Source: Triatoma infestans (taxonomy: Eukaryota > Arthropoda > Insecta > Hemiptera > Reduviidae). Taken from it: 64,000 nucleotides of DNA. Below are positions 33,121 to 44,775 of the stretch, piece by piece (within the stretch, counting starts at the first letter, position 1; each line of letters starts with the position of its first letter). The stretch spans positions 32,377 to 96,376 of the forward strand of contig JAAEAF010003827.1 in assembly GCA_011037195.1 (NCBI GenBank), read 5' to 3'. Made by a program: the position numbers and the translations under genes. The notes beneath the pieces are model-generated. The model had not been told where the DNA came from. It saw only the letters and a list, made by a program, of their open reading frames with translations, and did no database searches.

Positions 33121-34305
33121 ATTTTTTATTGTTTTTCTTCGTCAATTGCTTCATAGTGTGCGAGAGAGAGAGAGATATATATATTAATAACTTTTAAAAT
33201 GAATCATTTAAATTATTGTGCAATAAATCATTAGATTGGACTGGTATGAAGAAGATTGCATATTCTCAACCCGTGCTTTTCTTAAATCATAGCGCAATTT
33301 GAAGCGAGTCAATCCATGGATTTTAATTAAAAATATGTATGATCTCAGCTATTAGATTAAATTGAAATATTGTTTAAATTATAAACTAAATTAAACTTCA
33401 TAAATATATATGATATAAATAATAAAACACAATTATTTACAAAAATAACTAAAACTAATACAATTTCTAGGAAGGAAAATAGTGAAAAGCTGAGCAGCCC
33501 TATTATTATAGGTAATGTACAAAAAAAAATACACTGAATAATTTAAAGAAAAAGAATGTCGAGATTTAAATAAATGGAAAAAAGAAAAGAAGTAGTATAA
33601 ACAGCACAACGGTACATACCAGATGGACAGGTTTTAAATTCAATGGAATTTACGAAGAGGCGTAATTACGTCACATTGGAATTGATAAACTTCATATAGG
33701 TTTTTTTTTTTTGTGTTTGGTTTTAACATCCAAGCAAAAACAAACATTCTGACGGTGAGTTATATAGCTAGGGGTTTTATGTTTGAAATTAGCATTCAGT
33801 TTAAATAAATAAAAAAAAAAAAAAAAAATCGGTGTATAACACTAATACGAGGTTACATTTAAGTTCTGGTTTGGAGTTAAGAATATAAATATTCAATATA
33901 TTATGTAACCTATATATATTATATTGTTTTAATTTAGTATTGTATATATATATTTATTTATTTGACAATAATATTATACATATTGTTTTTTATCTAGGTA
34001 TAAAAGGGCAACTCGGTGCGAAGAATATAGAATATTCCCAATAAATAGTACTAGGTCTGTAAATGGTGTTTATTTTGGGAATGAATGTATTTATTGGAAT
34101 GAGTATATTTATTGGTGTGATTCTCTTATGATAGGGATGTTGGAAATAATGAATGAGCGTCGTGGTGACTGGTAAATGATAAGACTAGTCGATGATCAGT
34201 GTGGTTGAATGCCAAGGGCAGTTTCTAAGGGCGCACAAGAAATTTTCCATAAAAAAATTGCAACCTTACAATGTTTACGTAGACAGTGGTGGTGAGATTT
34301 TATTT
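33121..34305. other. No recognised feature
   Basis: AT-rich with a short (ga)(ta) run at 33163-33185 and poly-A tracts. A TATA-like taggtataaaagggc near 33996-34010 could be a promoter of an old element, but no further support is visible. Confidence 0.4.
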
Positions 34306-34307
34306 TA

Positions 34308-35069
34308 TACGAGGTGTGTAAATTAAGTAATGAGACTGATTTTTTATCTTTTTTTTATTCAAATGAAATTACAATTCAACATTGTCCCCTTCAAAGTAAC
34401 TACCTTGGGAAGCCACACAACGCTGAAGACGATTCTTCCATTCGTCATAGCAGTGCTGGAACTCAGATACTGAAATAGACTTCAGTTGGTCGGTTACGGC
34501 TGTTTGAATATTCTCCAATGTTCCAAAATGACGTCCCTTGAGGTGATTTTTCAATTTGGGGAACAAAAAAAAAGTCACATGGACTCAAGTCGGGTGAATA
34601 AGGAGGCTGAGGAGCCACAGGAATGTTATTACTGGCCAAATACTCATTAATAGAAATCGCGGTTGTGACACGGAGCATTGTCGTGATGTAACACCCACTT
34701 GTTTTTGATGTTTGGTCTCACACGCATGACTCTTTTTCGAAGTCTCTCAAGAACTTCTCGGTAAAAATGTTGGTTTACCAGTTGGCATTGAGGCACAAAT
34801 TCTTTGTAAACGATTCCTTGGCTATCAAAAAAGCAAATCAGCATGCATTTGATTTTTGACTTGCTCATTCTTGCTTTTTTTGTCCTTGGAGAGGTTGAAG
34901 TGTGCCACTGCATGCTCTGAAGCTTAGTTTCTGGGTCATACTCAAACACCCCAGACTCGTCTCCTGTAATAACACGTTCCAAAAAATTGGGATCGTTTTC
35001 AGTTGCTCCCAAAAAGTCAAGGCTCCTTTCTATTCTGATGTCTTTTTGCCTTTGTGAAAGATTTTTCGG
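34308..35069 (-). pseudogene. Truncated mariner transposase
   Basis: It matches the intact mariner at 56366-57682 from its left TIR (tacgaggtgtgtaaat, TA at 34306-34307) to about 35069, where similarity ends abruptly inside the transposase. The retained part covers roughly the C-terminal two thirds, with GDES, HHDNAPCH and YSPDLSPCDFF. An extra T near 34663 and an expanded A tract near 34563-34571 shift the frame. The first catalytic region reads GDESGVFEYD where the intact copy has GDESWVFEYD. The element is dead. Confidence 0.9.
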
Positions 35070-35270
35070 TTTATTGTCATTGGCGCCCGGAGCTTTTTCA
35101 ATGCATCAGCATCCGGACAAGGTTCTCTCACAACAAGATTCCCCTCATTCACCACATCACCGGACAGTAAGCTGTTGAGGCACCTAGGAAAATCTAAGGG
35201 CAGCACAGCTGGACTTGAAACCGGCAACTCCGCGTGGGAGACCAGTAACGCTAACCACTTAGAGCGATTC
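35070..35270 (-). mobile_element. SINE family D copy fused to the mariner breakpoint
   Basis: The 3' part (gtcattggcgcccgg) and the tRNA-like head (cagctggacttgaaaccggc; gctaaccactta) match 13246-13460 in the same minus orientation. The middle 70 bp differ. It starts exactly where mariner similarity ends, so SINE insertion and the mariner truncation are probably linked. Confidence 0.7.
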
Positions 35271-35600
35271 CCTCTAAAAATTTGAATATATTTAAAAAAT
35301 AAAAATTTGTTTAACATAATGATGTGCCTGAAAAACGTAAATCTGTTAAAGATCAATAATTGAATGATGAACAGTTTAGAATTATAGTTTCATATTCTGA
35401 GTGCATTGGTGCTTAGTATAATATCTAATCTAGTTAGTATATAATCTAAACTTTTATCTACACAAAATCATCCTTGACACAAGAGGTTACTTCAGTTTTT
35501 TGTTTTTTAATACAAAAACATTTATTTTAATTGGAACAAGTTGATATTATATAACATTAAACCTAAATGAATTAAACTTTGATTATTTACAGCAATATTA
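35271..35600. other. No recognised feature
   Basis: AT-rich sequence without recognisable similarity. Confidence 0.4.
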
Positions 35601-35604
35601 TTAC

Positions 35605-36592
35605 TTTCTCTTACTCCTAGTAAGAGGAAGTATTGTAATCGTGTCAAATTTTCGATATCGAGTTTTCACCGGAAATATCCGTTTTGAGGTCCCCTGAGTC
35701 CAAAAAAGTGGTTTTTAGCAAATGGTCTGTGTGTGTGTGTGTATGTGAACAGCATAACTCAAAAGCGAAAAACCGTAGAAAACTGAAACTTAATATTCCG
35801 TTTAGGTATCAACATGAGATCTGACTGTGCGTTATCTGTCAAAATTCCTCAACCGGAAGTACCACTTTACTAGTTGACTTTTTTACTTTTTTGCGTTTTC
35901 CTCAAAAATGGCTCCAAGGATTTTCTTTAAACTTGATACATCAACTACATATACAAGGAGCTACAACTTTTATTTGAAACATTTCTCTGGGAAAATTGAT
36001 TTAAGGGCCCTTCTGGGGGAGGGGTGGGGTTAGGTTACCCTCTAAAGTGCTATTTCAGGTTATTACACAATTCGGTCATTTAAATAATGTTAATTAGAAT
36101 TAAATATGTTGTTGAAATTCCGAGTTTGAGAAAAATCGGAAAACCGGAAGTGCTTTTGTTTTAACACTTTACTAAATATGATTTTTTCACTTTTTCGCGA
36201 TTTTCTCAAAAATGGCCCCGACGATTTTCTTGAAACTACACATATAAACTAAACATTCAAAGATCTACAACTTTATATAAAACATTTCTCTGGGAAATTC
36301 ATTTAAGGGCACTTTTTGGAGAGGGGTAGGGTTACAGCTTTCCTCTAAAGTGGTATCATACTTGATTATACAACTCTATCATCCAAATGAAATTAATTAG
36401 AAATAAATAGTTGGCCAAAATTCCGGGTGTGAAGAAAATCAGTAAACCGGAAGTGCGCTTTTACTGAAGTTTTTTTTTTCCTTTTCGACGAATTTCGTTA
36501 AATTTGGTACACAAACTATAAAATTTGTCAATTTAATTTTGAGAACTGGAGTAAGAGAAAGTTGTGTGAGTGTTTCACACCAGATTTTTTTT
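35605..36592 (+). repeat. Family C 1-kb repeat, best copy
   Basis: It starts at actttctcttactcctagta and ends at ggagtaagagaaagttgtgt followed by cacaccagatttt. The ends are therefore partly inverted (ctttctcttactcc / ggagtaagagaaag). Inside, a unit containing aaccggaagt, then ttttctcaaaaatggc, gattttcttgaaac, acatttctctgggaaa, ggtggggtta and ctctaaagtg recurs at about 35848, 36140 and 36441, a period near 295 bp. No coding function is apparent. Confidence 0.8.
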
Positions 36593-36909
36593 ATATATAG
36601 AATCACATCTGCGAATTTTCCATTTCAGTTTGTTCATAAACAATGTTTTTAAAAAATTGTAATGGAGCTGGAACATATTTTCGACAATTAATAATATCCA
36701 GTTTGCAATTAACCTTCAAAATAATTTCTCTATTATTTTGAGGTGCAAAATTAATGGTATGATAACCAAATATTGACAAATGTTCGATAATTACTTTCTC
36801 TTGAGTTAAAATTTCTTTGAATTATCTAATTTAATAAAGAAGTTGATGCGCCGAAAGGGAAAAAAAATTATCATATTGCTAATATTAGATTACCTCGCGT
36901 GATCATAGT

Positions 36910-37855
36910 AAGGCAGGTGTTCCTCAAAAGGTTCTATCCTGGGTCCCGTCCTCTTCATCACTTACATTAATTCTCTACCCAAACCTCCTCATATCAACCT
37001 AGCCCTATACGCTGATGATGTTGCTTTACATCATGGAGAATTGATACTATCACTAACAGACTTACATCTGCAATACACAAACTGACAAAATACTGTACTA
37101 AATGGAAAATGAAAATAAATCACGACAAAACAAACGCCATACTGTTTACCAAACGTAGACCTATAATCAACAGACAAATTAAACACTTTAATACTTTGAT
37201 CCCCTGGACTAACAACGTCAAGTACCGGGGAATAACTCTGGACAACAAATTGAACTTCACGACCCACGTACAAGACAAAGTGAATTCTGGAAAAATGACT
37301 TTAAGACTACTCTTCCCGTTACTGGCACAATGACCACACAAAACAAACTCTTACTGTACAAAATAGTCATCAGACCGATGTTACTTTAAGCTCCCTCCGC
37401 CTGGAGCCTGACTAGTAACAGAAACATCAAAAAACTTCCGATAACCTAGAACAAATTCCTAAGAATTGCGACTGACTCACCACGACACACCAAAAGCGAC
37501 CCTACTTCACGTAAAATCTTCAGTAACCCCAGTTTATTCCTTCATCCAAAATCGTCTCCTGAAACTCCTCTCCACTCTAGACTGTCATCTTAATCCAATC
37601 TGCCGCGAAATAGCCTCCTACGATCCCTCCATACATTACAGGCATAAAAGACTGAAACACGTCCTCTCATAATATTTTTCCTAAACCTGCAGGTTTTTTC
37701 CCCTTTTTCCCGCATATTGTGCCTCGCCTTATCCTAAAAATCACTATACAAACATTGTAGGAAGGTTATAATGTTAATGTACATTGGAACTTGTATTAAT
37801 TATTATTGTAAATATTTGTAAATTTGTAATAAAGCTTTTTATCTATCTATCTATC
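36910..37855 (+). pseudogene. 5'-truncated Jockey-like LINE with (TATC)n tail and 10-bp target duplication
   Basis: It is flanked by tgatcatagt at 36900-36909 and 37856-37865. Remnants in order are a GVPQK start with a frameshift, ILGPVLFITYINSLP, the catalytic LALYADDVAL, KMKINHDKTNAILF, VKYRGITLDNKLNF, and a C-terminal segment to a stop at 37670. The 3' UTR ends with four tatc repeats. Frameshifts near 36927, 37036 and 37330 show decay. The RT organisation is Jockey-like. Confidence 0.85.
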
Positions 37856-37865
37856 TGATCATAGT

Positions 37866-38287
37866 TAGAGATTTTGGGAGTATATTTTGAAACAAATCTC
37901 TCATACAATTATGAAAAGACACTTCACAAATATTGATTGCATCAAACTGTTATATTGTTTATTTCAGTTCTAAAGTATGCATGTACAATTTGAGCTCTAT
38001 ATAATCAAGAAAAATATTAATCTAATAGCAAATAAATAAAATAAATTTTTTAATTTATTTGCTTTCAATATAAAAACAGCAGCAGTTCATCGTCAAATTT
38101 TAGGACTTGAATACAATCTCACTTCACCATTGAGAATAGACTTAAATTATTAATGATATTACTTTTATATGTATTGAGAATGATATTGATTGTCCCAACA
38201 TCCTACGTGCCATTTACTTTCCTTGTTCGCAATAGTAGATACCATTGAATCAATAGCCTATTTTTCGTAAACTTTTATAAAAGATAT
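37866..38287. other. No recognised feature
   Basis: AT-rich flank of the LTR element; nothing recognised. Confidence 0.45.
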
Positions 38288-38731
38288 TGTGATGGATGCA
38301 AGAAACTTGAAATAATATTAAATTTTAAATAAATCTAAATTATCAAAATATGTTGCAAAAAGGACCAGCCAGGTAATACAGTACAGTTACTAGGAATGTC
38401 CAAGAACCTTTATGGCTTTGTTCTAACCCCTTCTCCTCACAAGGGAGGCACTGAACGGACAAAGAGAAGATTAATTTTCAAGACAGACTCGTTCTAGCTA
38501 CCAAGTTGAAAACATCAGTGCCAGTATCAAGTTTTAAGAGTTTATTCCAATTAATTTAAAAGCATATTGTTGTTAACTTAATTTCTCTTAGAGAATATAT
38601 CTTTTAAAAAACAGTGACTTCCTTATTATTGCTAGCACTTCATTCTCTTTTAAGCTACATATTTACAAGCCCCTTCATACAAAACCGCTTAAGCCACAAA
38701 CTACCTACACACATCACACCAATACATTACA
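38288..38731 (+). repeat. 5' LTR
   Basis: 444 bp. It aligns end to end with 42081-42526 with scattered substitutions and small indels (for example cagtgacttc against cagtgtgacttc). The LTRs have diverged noticeably, so the insertion is not recent. Confidence 0.9.
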
Positions 38732-38732
38732 T

Positions 38733-38750
38733 TGGTGCCAGCTGTTTGGG
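38733..38750 (+). other. Primer-binding-site-like sequence
   Basis: tggtgccagctgtttggg follows the 5' LTR by one base. It begins with TGG, the complement of the tRNA CCA end. The tRNA species is not assigned. Confidence 0.55.
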
Positions 38751-38964
38751 ATATTTTCAACCAGAATCCACAGATTCACAAGTACGTAAAAATTTCAACT
38801 TCATAATTAAACAAATTATCCATCAGATAATTTTATTAATTTTTAAATTATTTTCTCAGCGGAAATATCTTAAATATTTCCCATATTTGAATTTTCTATT
38901 GAATTTCATTTTTTAAATTTTTGTGTTTGCACAAACCATCCCTTGTGAATTTTGTATTTCCAAA

Positions 38965-40165
38965 ATGTATAAAATTAACGGACAAAACATGAAAATCGAC
39001 GCTGCTGTAGAATATTTGCTTGCTCAGCAACAATTAGCAAATCCTCCCACCCCCAGCAATCAACCAGCTAGTTCTTTAAGAAATTTGCAATTGATAAACA
39101 GTTTACCCACTTTCGATGGCGAAAATTCAGCCAAAGTTTCAGATTTCCTAGACCAAATTAGCCATTGTGCTAGTCTTTCTGGCTGGGACGACGCAGCGAA
39201 ATTAGAAATATTAGCACTAAGGCTCTCAGGTTCTGCAAAAATATTTTACGACACCCAGAGCCGAATTACAACGCCAGGGTACAAATATAACGTATCCTCT
39301 AATTTCTGAGCGACTTCTAGCCCGATTTCGTAAGGAGAAAACACCCCTAGTCCTCTTACAACAGATGACTAATATTCAGTCCTTGCCCACTGAGTCTCCT
39401 GAAACTTTCGCGGATAGGATTAGACATATCCAATCCGCCATTCATTTAAAAGCTCAAGCTAACCCACTCGAGGCCTTACAAACAATTTTAGATAAACTGG
39501 CCACTGATGCATTCTTGAAGTCACTTCCTCAACCGCTTCGTAATGAGGTGCGAACGAAGCTTCCTCAAAAATTAGATGAAGCACTTTCCTATGCCAATGC
39601 CCTAAAAGAAGTTCAGGCTTCTGAATCAAACCCCACAGTTTTCGCTGTTACTGCGAAAACTTCCAATTCTCGTACACCCCCATCTCCTTGTCGTTACTGT
39701 GGACAAATGCATTTCCACAGAGAATGCCCACATCGTAATAAAAGTCAAAAGCCACAATTAAAACCAACTACCACTTGTAGAGTTTTTAATGTAATAAAGA
39801 ACAGACCTTGTCGCCATTGTTCCGGTCCACATTTTGACGTGGACTGCACCAACAAATTCAGACCAAAACCTCGTACTAACTTTGGCAAAATGCCTAAGAA
39901 ATTTAATATTCCTCAAAACCTTAATCACAGAGCAAATAGTAATAATCGCTATAATAATAATAATAATCAATATTATAGTAATAATCATAGTCCTCGAATT
40001 AATTCAAACAATTCGCGATTTAACCCTTATTCAGATAGACCCCAGTATAGTCATAATAATAATAATGGTAGCAATAACCTCCAAAATAGGCCCACTTGCC
40101 AATTTTGTTCTAAATTTGGACATACGGCTCGAACATGTTTCCAGATACAGCCAAAAAACGGTTAA
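38965..40165 (+). pseudogene. Gag with three zinc knuckles, one frameshift
   Basis: The probable start is the ATG at 38965. The first frame has INSLPTFDGENSAKVSDFLD and LEILALRLSGSAKIFYD, the usual Gypsy-type gag core. The frame shifts near 39285-39300 and continues as ERLLARFRKE and PETFADRIRHIQSAI to a basic C-terminus. Three zinc knuckles follow: CRYCGQMHFHREC and CRHCSGPHFDVDC, both with CX2CX3HX4C spacing, and CQFCSKFGHTARTC, with the canonical CX2CX4HX4C. An N/Y-rich tract separates the second and third. Only one shift interrupts about 1.2 kb. Confidence 0.8.
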
Positions 40166-40199
40166 GCCCACAGCCGCTCTCACGAACGGCTGATGTTAT

Positions 40200-40615
40200 G
40201 ACCTTGGCTCTCATATCTGCTTTCACCAATTCTAATAATTTGTTAGTAAATTTAAGAATTGGCAAAAAATTTATTCGTGCCCTTGTCACAGCTAGTGCTT
40301 GGAGCTAGTCACAGCCTAGTGGATTCCAGTTTTGGTCGAAATAAGAACCTTCAGCATTCCAACATTATTTTAAAATCTCTGACTAACCAAGTAATACCTA
40401 ATTATGGCATCACGTCCCTTCATTTGCATGCGGACAATGTCGAAAATTCCAATTTTCCTGGCGAATTCATAGTTTCGCAATTAAAAGGCAATTTCCAATT
40501 AATACTAGGTAGAGATGTCCTTACATTAAACAGGGCAATTATTAATTTGCGCACACGTACACTAACACTCAATAAATTCAACATTCCATTTTCAACTAGT
40601 ACTCAAATGCACTAA
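40200..40615 (+). pseudogene. Aspartic protease remnant without a readable active site
   Basis: One frame gives VNLRIGKKFIRALV and a second frame gives GASHSLVDSSF. The usual D-S/T-G triad should lie between them, but neither frame has it. Downstream, FQLILGRDVL matches the conserved ILG-type motif near the end of retropepsins. The frame break at about 40290 falls at the active-site loop. The protein ends at 40615. Confidence 0.6.
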
Positions 40616-42066
40616 TTTAGTACTAATCGCTAAGTTCACTAAAATCCCTAGTAACTAGCCACAAAATTTCTGTGCCACCTCGCGCACACAATACACAACA
40701 CTTGAAATAATCTCTTGAAATAATTCTCAATCTATCACACTTCTTAACTTTACATACTACTCCACATGTAAATGTTATATGTAAGAATTTTGTCTTAAGA
40801 ACAAAATGTCTAAAGTGTATTGATATATTTTTTTTTACTTTAGTTGTTGGAATAATCGACATATTATTTTTGTTTCAGCACTGAAAACTCTCCTACCACG
40901 AATTATAAAATCATTCCGCCTTTAATATTTGTAATTATTGCATTGTATATTTTAAATAATAATTGTAAATTATTTTATGTTGCAGAAATCAAGATGACTA
41001 CGTGAATTTGTTTAATATGTTTACATATTAATATTGATGTTTTTTATTGTATTAAACTAATTAATTTATTTTTTCAGTTCGCCTTAAAAGGAAATTAAAT
41101 AATATGTATTATTCTTGTACTTGTCTGTCATTTGTATTTTAATGTTATATTTTTTTTATAGTACTTAATTGTTTTCTTGTATTGTTCAAGGTTATATTCA
41201 ACTCTTCTAGAAAACGCAAAACAGTTGAAAGAACTCATAGCTATAGAAACGGCCGAAATACTTGCACATACCCCTCAAGATATATATTCATCTTTACTTC
41301 TTAGCTTTAATAATGTTTACACTAATATTTGTTGAAATTTAAATTTGTTTAACCTCTCTTTTACAGATCCAAGAATATTCGTCGTCTGCACGATTGCATG
41401 TGCATGAATGTTATTGCATGCGTATAAATTTAATTGCATGAAAATTGCATGTTACTTGTAAATATTTAAAATGATCATTCATTATTTGTAATTTAATACT
41501 CTGTTGAATACTATCATTTTCAGATACACAAGATTTTACCAAAGGAATTGACACTAAACTTCGGATTTCTCATGATCCTATAATCCTTCCGCATCCCGCA
41601 CGCTTATTAAATATATATTTTTGTTATTTGTGTATTTTGTTTATTTATTTATTAATTATTTTTGAAATACTTAAGAGTTTTTTTTTTGTCCATATAGAGT
41701 TAATTCAAGAAAGTATATACACACCTACAGTACCGACTTGTCTACACTGATCACCTTGTCTACCCATTGCCAGTTACATCTCCATCAGCAACACTCGCCA
41801 AGCAGTGTTTGCCAATCAACCTACCACCAGCGTAACGCTCACCCATTCAAGCAGCGTTCGCTCGAGAAGGAGACGATCCATCACCAGAGCAACGCTCACA
41901 CATTCAAGCAGCGTTTGCTCCAGAAGAAGATGCCTGTAGTCTACTTACACACACACGACTACCTTACAGAGGTTACACACACGCCTTTCGCCATACCAGA
42001 GGATAACCTTCAAGCCTCTACAACTCTAGATTACCTCCCAAATTTTTCGTGCCGAAAAATTTCTCC
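40616..42066 (+). other. Non-coding internal region of the LTR element
   Basis: 1.45 kb between the protease remnant and the polypurine tract. It is AT-rich up to about 41700. Then comes a more GC-balanced part (41738-42060) with an open frame of about 115 codons that has no recognisable motif. Two imperfect tandem units of about 54 bp lie at 41825-41932, sharing acgctcac, attcaagcagcgtt and gaaga. Confidence 0.6.
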
Positions 42067-42080
42067 GGGAGGGGGGATAA
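42067..42080 (+). other. Polypurine tract
   Basis: gggaggggggataa immediately precedes the 3' LTR, the expected site for plus-strand priming. Confidence 0.75.
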
Positions 42081-42526
42081 TGTGATAGATGCAAGAAACT
42101 TGAAATAATATTAAATTTTAAATAAATCTAAATTATCAAAATATGTTGCAAAAGGACCAGCCAGGTAATACAAGTACAGTTACTAGGAATGTCCAAGAAC
42201 CTTTATGGCTTTGTTCTATCCCCTTCTCCTCACAAGGGAGGCACTAAACGGACAAAGAGAAGAGATATTTTAAGACAGACTCGTTCTAGCTACCAAAGTG
42301 AAAACATCAGAGCCATCTCAAGTTTTAAGAGTTTATTCCAATTAATTTATAAGCATATTGTTGTTAACTTAATTTTCTCTTAGAGAATATATCTTTTGAA
42401 AAACAGTGTGACTTCTTTATTATTGCTATACACTTCTTCTCTTTTAAACTACATCTTAACAAGCCCTTCATACAAAATCGCTCGTGCTACTTACTACAAA
42501 CTACAAAATCTCACCATTACATTACA
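42081..42526 (+). repeat. 3' LTR
   Basis: 446 bp, direct copy of 38288-38731. It ends attaca, followed by tataataac, whereas the base before the 5' LTR is preceded by gatat, so no direct target duplication is evident. Confidence 0.9.
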
Positions 42527-42578
42527 TATAATAACAATCTCAACGTTCCCAACGTGCACTTCTCTCCTACTCTAAAGG

Positions 42579-42619
42579 GGTCCTGAAGAAGGGCACCAAT
42601 GGTACCCGAAACGTAGAGC
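42579..42619 (+). ncRNA. Hammerhead-like motif downstream of the LTR element
   Basis: GGTC, CTGAAGA, an extra A, stem II gggcacc/ggtaccc with an AAT loop (one C-A mismatch), GAAA, CGT, A as the cleavage base, GAGC. Stem I pairs at three of four positions. All conserved core bases are present. The surrounding repeat is not otherwise bounded. Confidence 0.5.
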
Positions 42620-42639
42620 AACAAAGATTTTTTTTTTCT

Positions 42640-44600
42640 TTAAAACCTCCTCTGGCCATTGCCGTACAAAAACAACCTCGATATAAAATAACAAGTTTTC
42701 ATTCAGCTAATAATGCTTTTTATTCAGCTAATTATTATTCAAATAATAATTTATTGAAATATTTAGATATATCTTTGTATTTGTAAGAGTTACTTTCAAA
42801 ACAATGTAATAAATATTCTCAATGAAAATGTTATTTAAATTATCATCTATACGTCTATTACAGACATTATTTTCTGTATTAATTCTTTCCTCAAGTTTCA
42901 TTTTTAACTTTAATGACTACAATTTAAATTTAATTGTTTTTCTTATTTCATTTTTTTTTTTATCTTTAATTTTACTTAATTCATTTTGCAATCAACTCTA
43001 TGTATTATAATTTATTGTTTTATTTTGTCTACGATTATATTTTCTTTTTTTCATTGTAGCCGTATTCCGGCTTATAATTTTCATGTAGGTACATGGCCTA
43101 TTTAGGCCGTATATCAGTGTACATAAAGAAATATGAACAATTTTTTTTTTTTTTTTTTTAAAAAGTGGTCATATTTATTTTGTTCCACTTGCCTAAATGT
43201 CACAGAATACCGGTGTGATCCTCTTAACATTCCATCGTGTCCCTGGCTACTACTGTCAGTCATATCACTCCTCCACAAATCCGGTTCACTTCTTAGCCCT
43301 AATCAGTGACCGGTTGCTTGCTTGCTAGTTTTCCTATTTCTTGGGGTCCACACTATAACACTTTTTTGCTCACTTATCTGCTCCTGTTATTAAGTGTCCA
43401 GTTCTACTTCTTTCTTGTTACAAAGCTTGTTTCCTGGCCGTCCAAACATAAATTTTTCTATGTTTCCCAATTCTAAGATGAATACATTTCTTGGCATGAA
43501 TCATTTCATCGCCCTGTGGTACTAAGCTTTTGGATCTTTCTGCTATATAGGGGAACCAGCATACAAAGTCATATAAGTTAAAACAGACAAAATAGTTTGT
43601 CAGAAACCTTAACTTTTAATTTATCCGTGATAATTTGAAATAAAATTACCATTTTTCTCCAGGCCGAGTATACATCATTTCATTATCACATCATTTCCGG
43701 CATCTTACCGTTGGATAAATCAAGTTTCCATTCTATATAATATGAAGTCATCTATTATCATATTTCAAAGTGGAGGCCGTGGCTCCCCCCCATACATGTG
43801 GTTTGTTGATTGTACGTATATGCGGGAGGTTATAAAGTTATGTTACTGTACGTTTGTGTTTAATGACAAAATGGAATTATTATAAATTATGATTGGTGTG
43901 CTCAGTGTTAAAACATAAATTAATATCATTTAAAAATAAGCATGATAAATTAAAAACGAATACATTTGATTTTCACTATTATTTATTTTATCATCTTGTT
44001 ATGGTAAAAGAAACAGGCTCTCTTTGGTATTCTCTGACTTAAGCAGGCTAGAGTGGGAGAACCTGTATATAAGCCAGTGACAATCTACCTAACGATATCT
44101 ATCTATCAGATTCAACCATACATCGCATCGTGACATATCTCTACTCCCATCTTTTATTCTATAAAATCATTACAAGTCCAGTGCAGTTTGTGTAAACTTA
44201 TAGCTACATTATAACAGTGTCTTCATATCTCGTTTAATTAATCATACCTAATTTATATTCACATCAATTCCATTATAATCTCGTATTTTGCCATCTGCTG
44301 CCAAACTTTCTTACATATGTATCAATTTACCTACATATTTTCTTGTATTAACCTTGCTTGGATTACATATGTATTTATTATTTTTACAAGCTTTAGTTTA
44401 TCCTCAAACATTGGATTGGTCTTTCTTCAAATTTTATCTATTCTTATTAATAAAGGTACACTCCTGAAATTTCTTATCCTCCCCCCCCGGTAATAAAAAT
44501 GACATGATAAAATATTGAGCATACTTAATACCAATATTAAAATTTACTTATAAATCATACTTCAAAACAAGCCACTTATTATACACTATTTTCTAATGTC
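42640..44600. other. 2 kb without recognised genes
   Basis: AT-rich, with poly-T at 43141-43159 and a short poly-C at 44483-44490. The 62-codon ORF at 42822 is hydrophobic but low complexity. A TATA-like cctgtatataagcc lies near 44060-44075, followed by a transcript-leader-like stretch, but no gene body is recognised. Confidence 0.4.
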
Positions 44601-44654
44601 TAATCATAATTTATGGATCTTATAAAGTATGGACCTTATATTCTCCCGCACATA

Positions 44655-44775
44655 TATACAACCAACCAACCAACAAGTGTGACTGAAGCAAAAACATTGC
44701 GTCGAGTGAACTCTCTCTGAAGTGAATTTGGTGAATTTTCTCTGACAATGGATAAAAATCCGAATTCTGTCAGGA
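44655..44775 (-). repeat. Repeat related to the outer arms of the 48-kb palindrome
   Basis: gagtgaactctctctgaagt, a tggtgaatttt block and gacaatggataaaaat resemble 50576-50640. It is a diverged third copy without the inverted partner. Confidence 0.5.

Larger units (their letters stand above)
38288..42526 (+). mobile_element. LTR retrotransposon with gag and protease remnant but no polymerase
   Basis: Two direct LTRs (38288-38731 and 42081-42526) begin tgtgat and end attaca. One base after the 5' LTR is a primer-binding-like site, and a purine-rich tract precedes the 3' LTR. The body encodes a Ty3/Gypsy-like gag and part of an aspartic protease. From 40620 to 42066 there is no RT, RNase H or integrase similarity. 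At 4.24 kb it is shorter than autonomous Gypsy elements. Its movement would need enzymes from a partner element. No convincing target duplication is visible. Confidence 0.85.

Noticed and set aside
33996..34040. TATA-like promoter taggtataaaagggc
   Set aside because: It is a plausible core promoter string, but no LTR ends, transcript body or initiator context could be confirmed.
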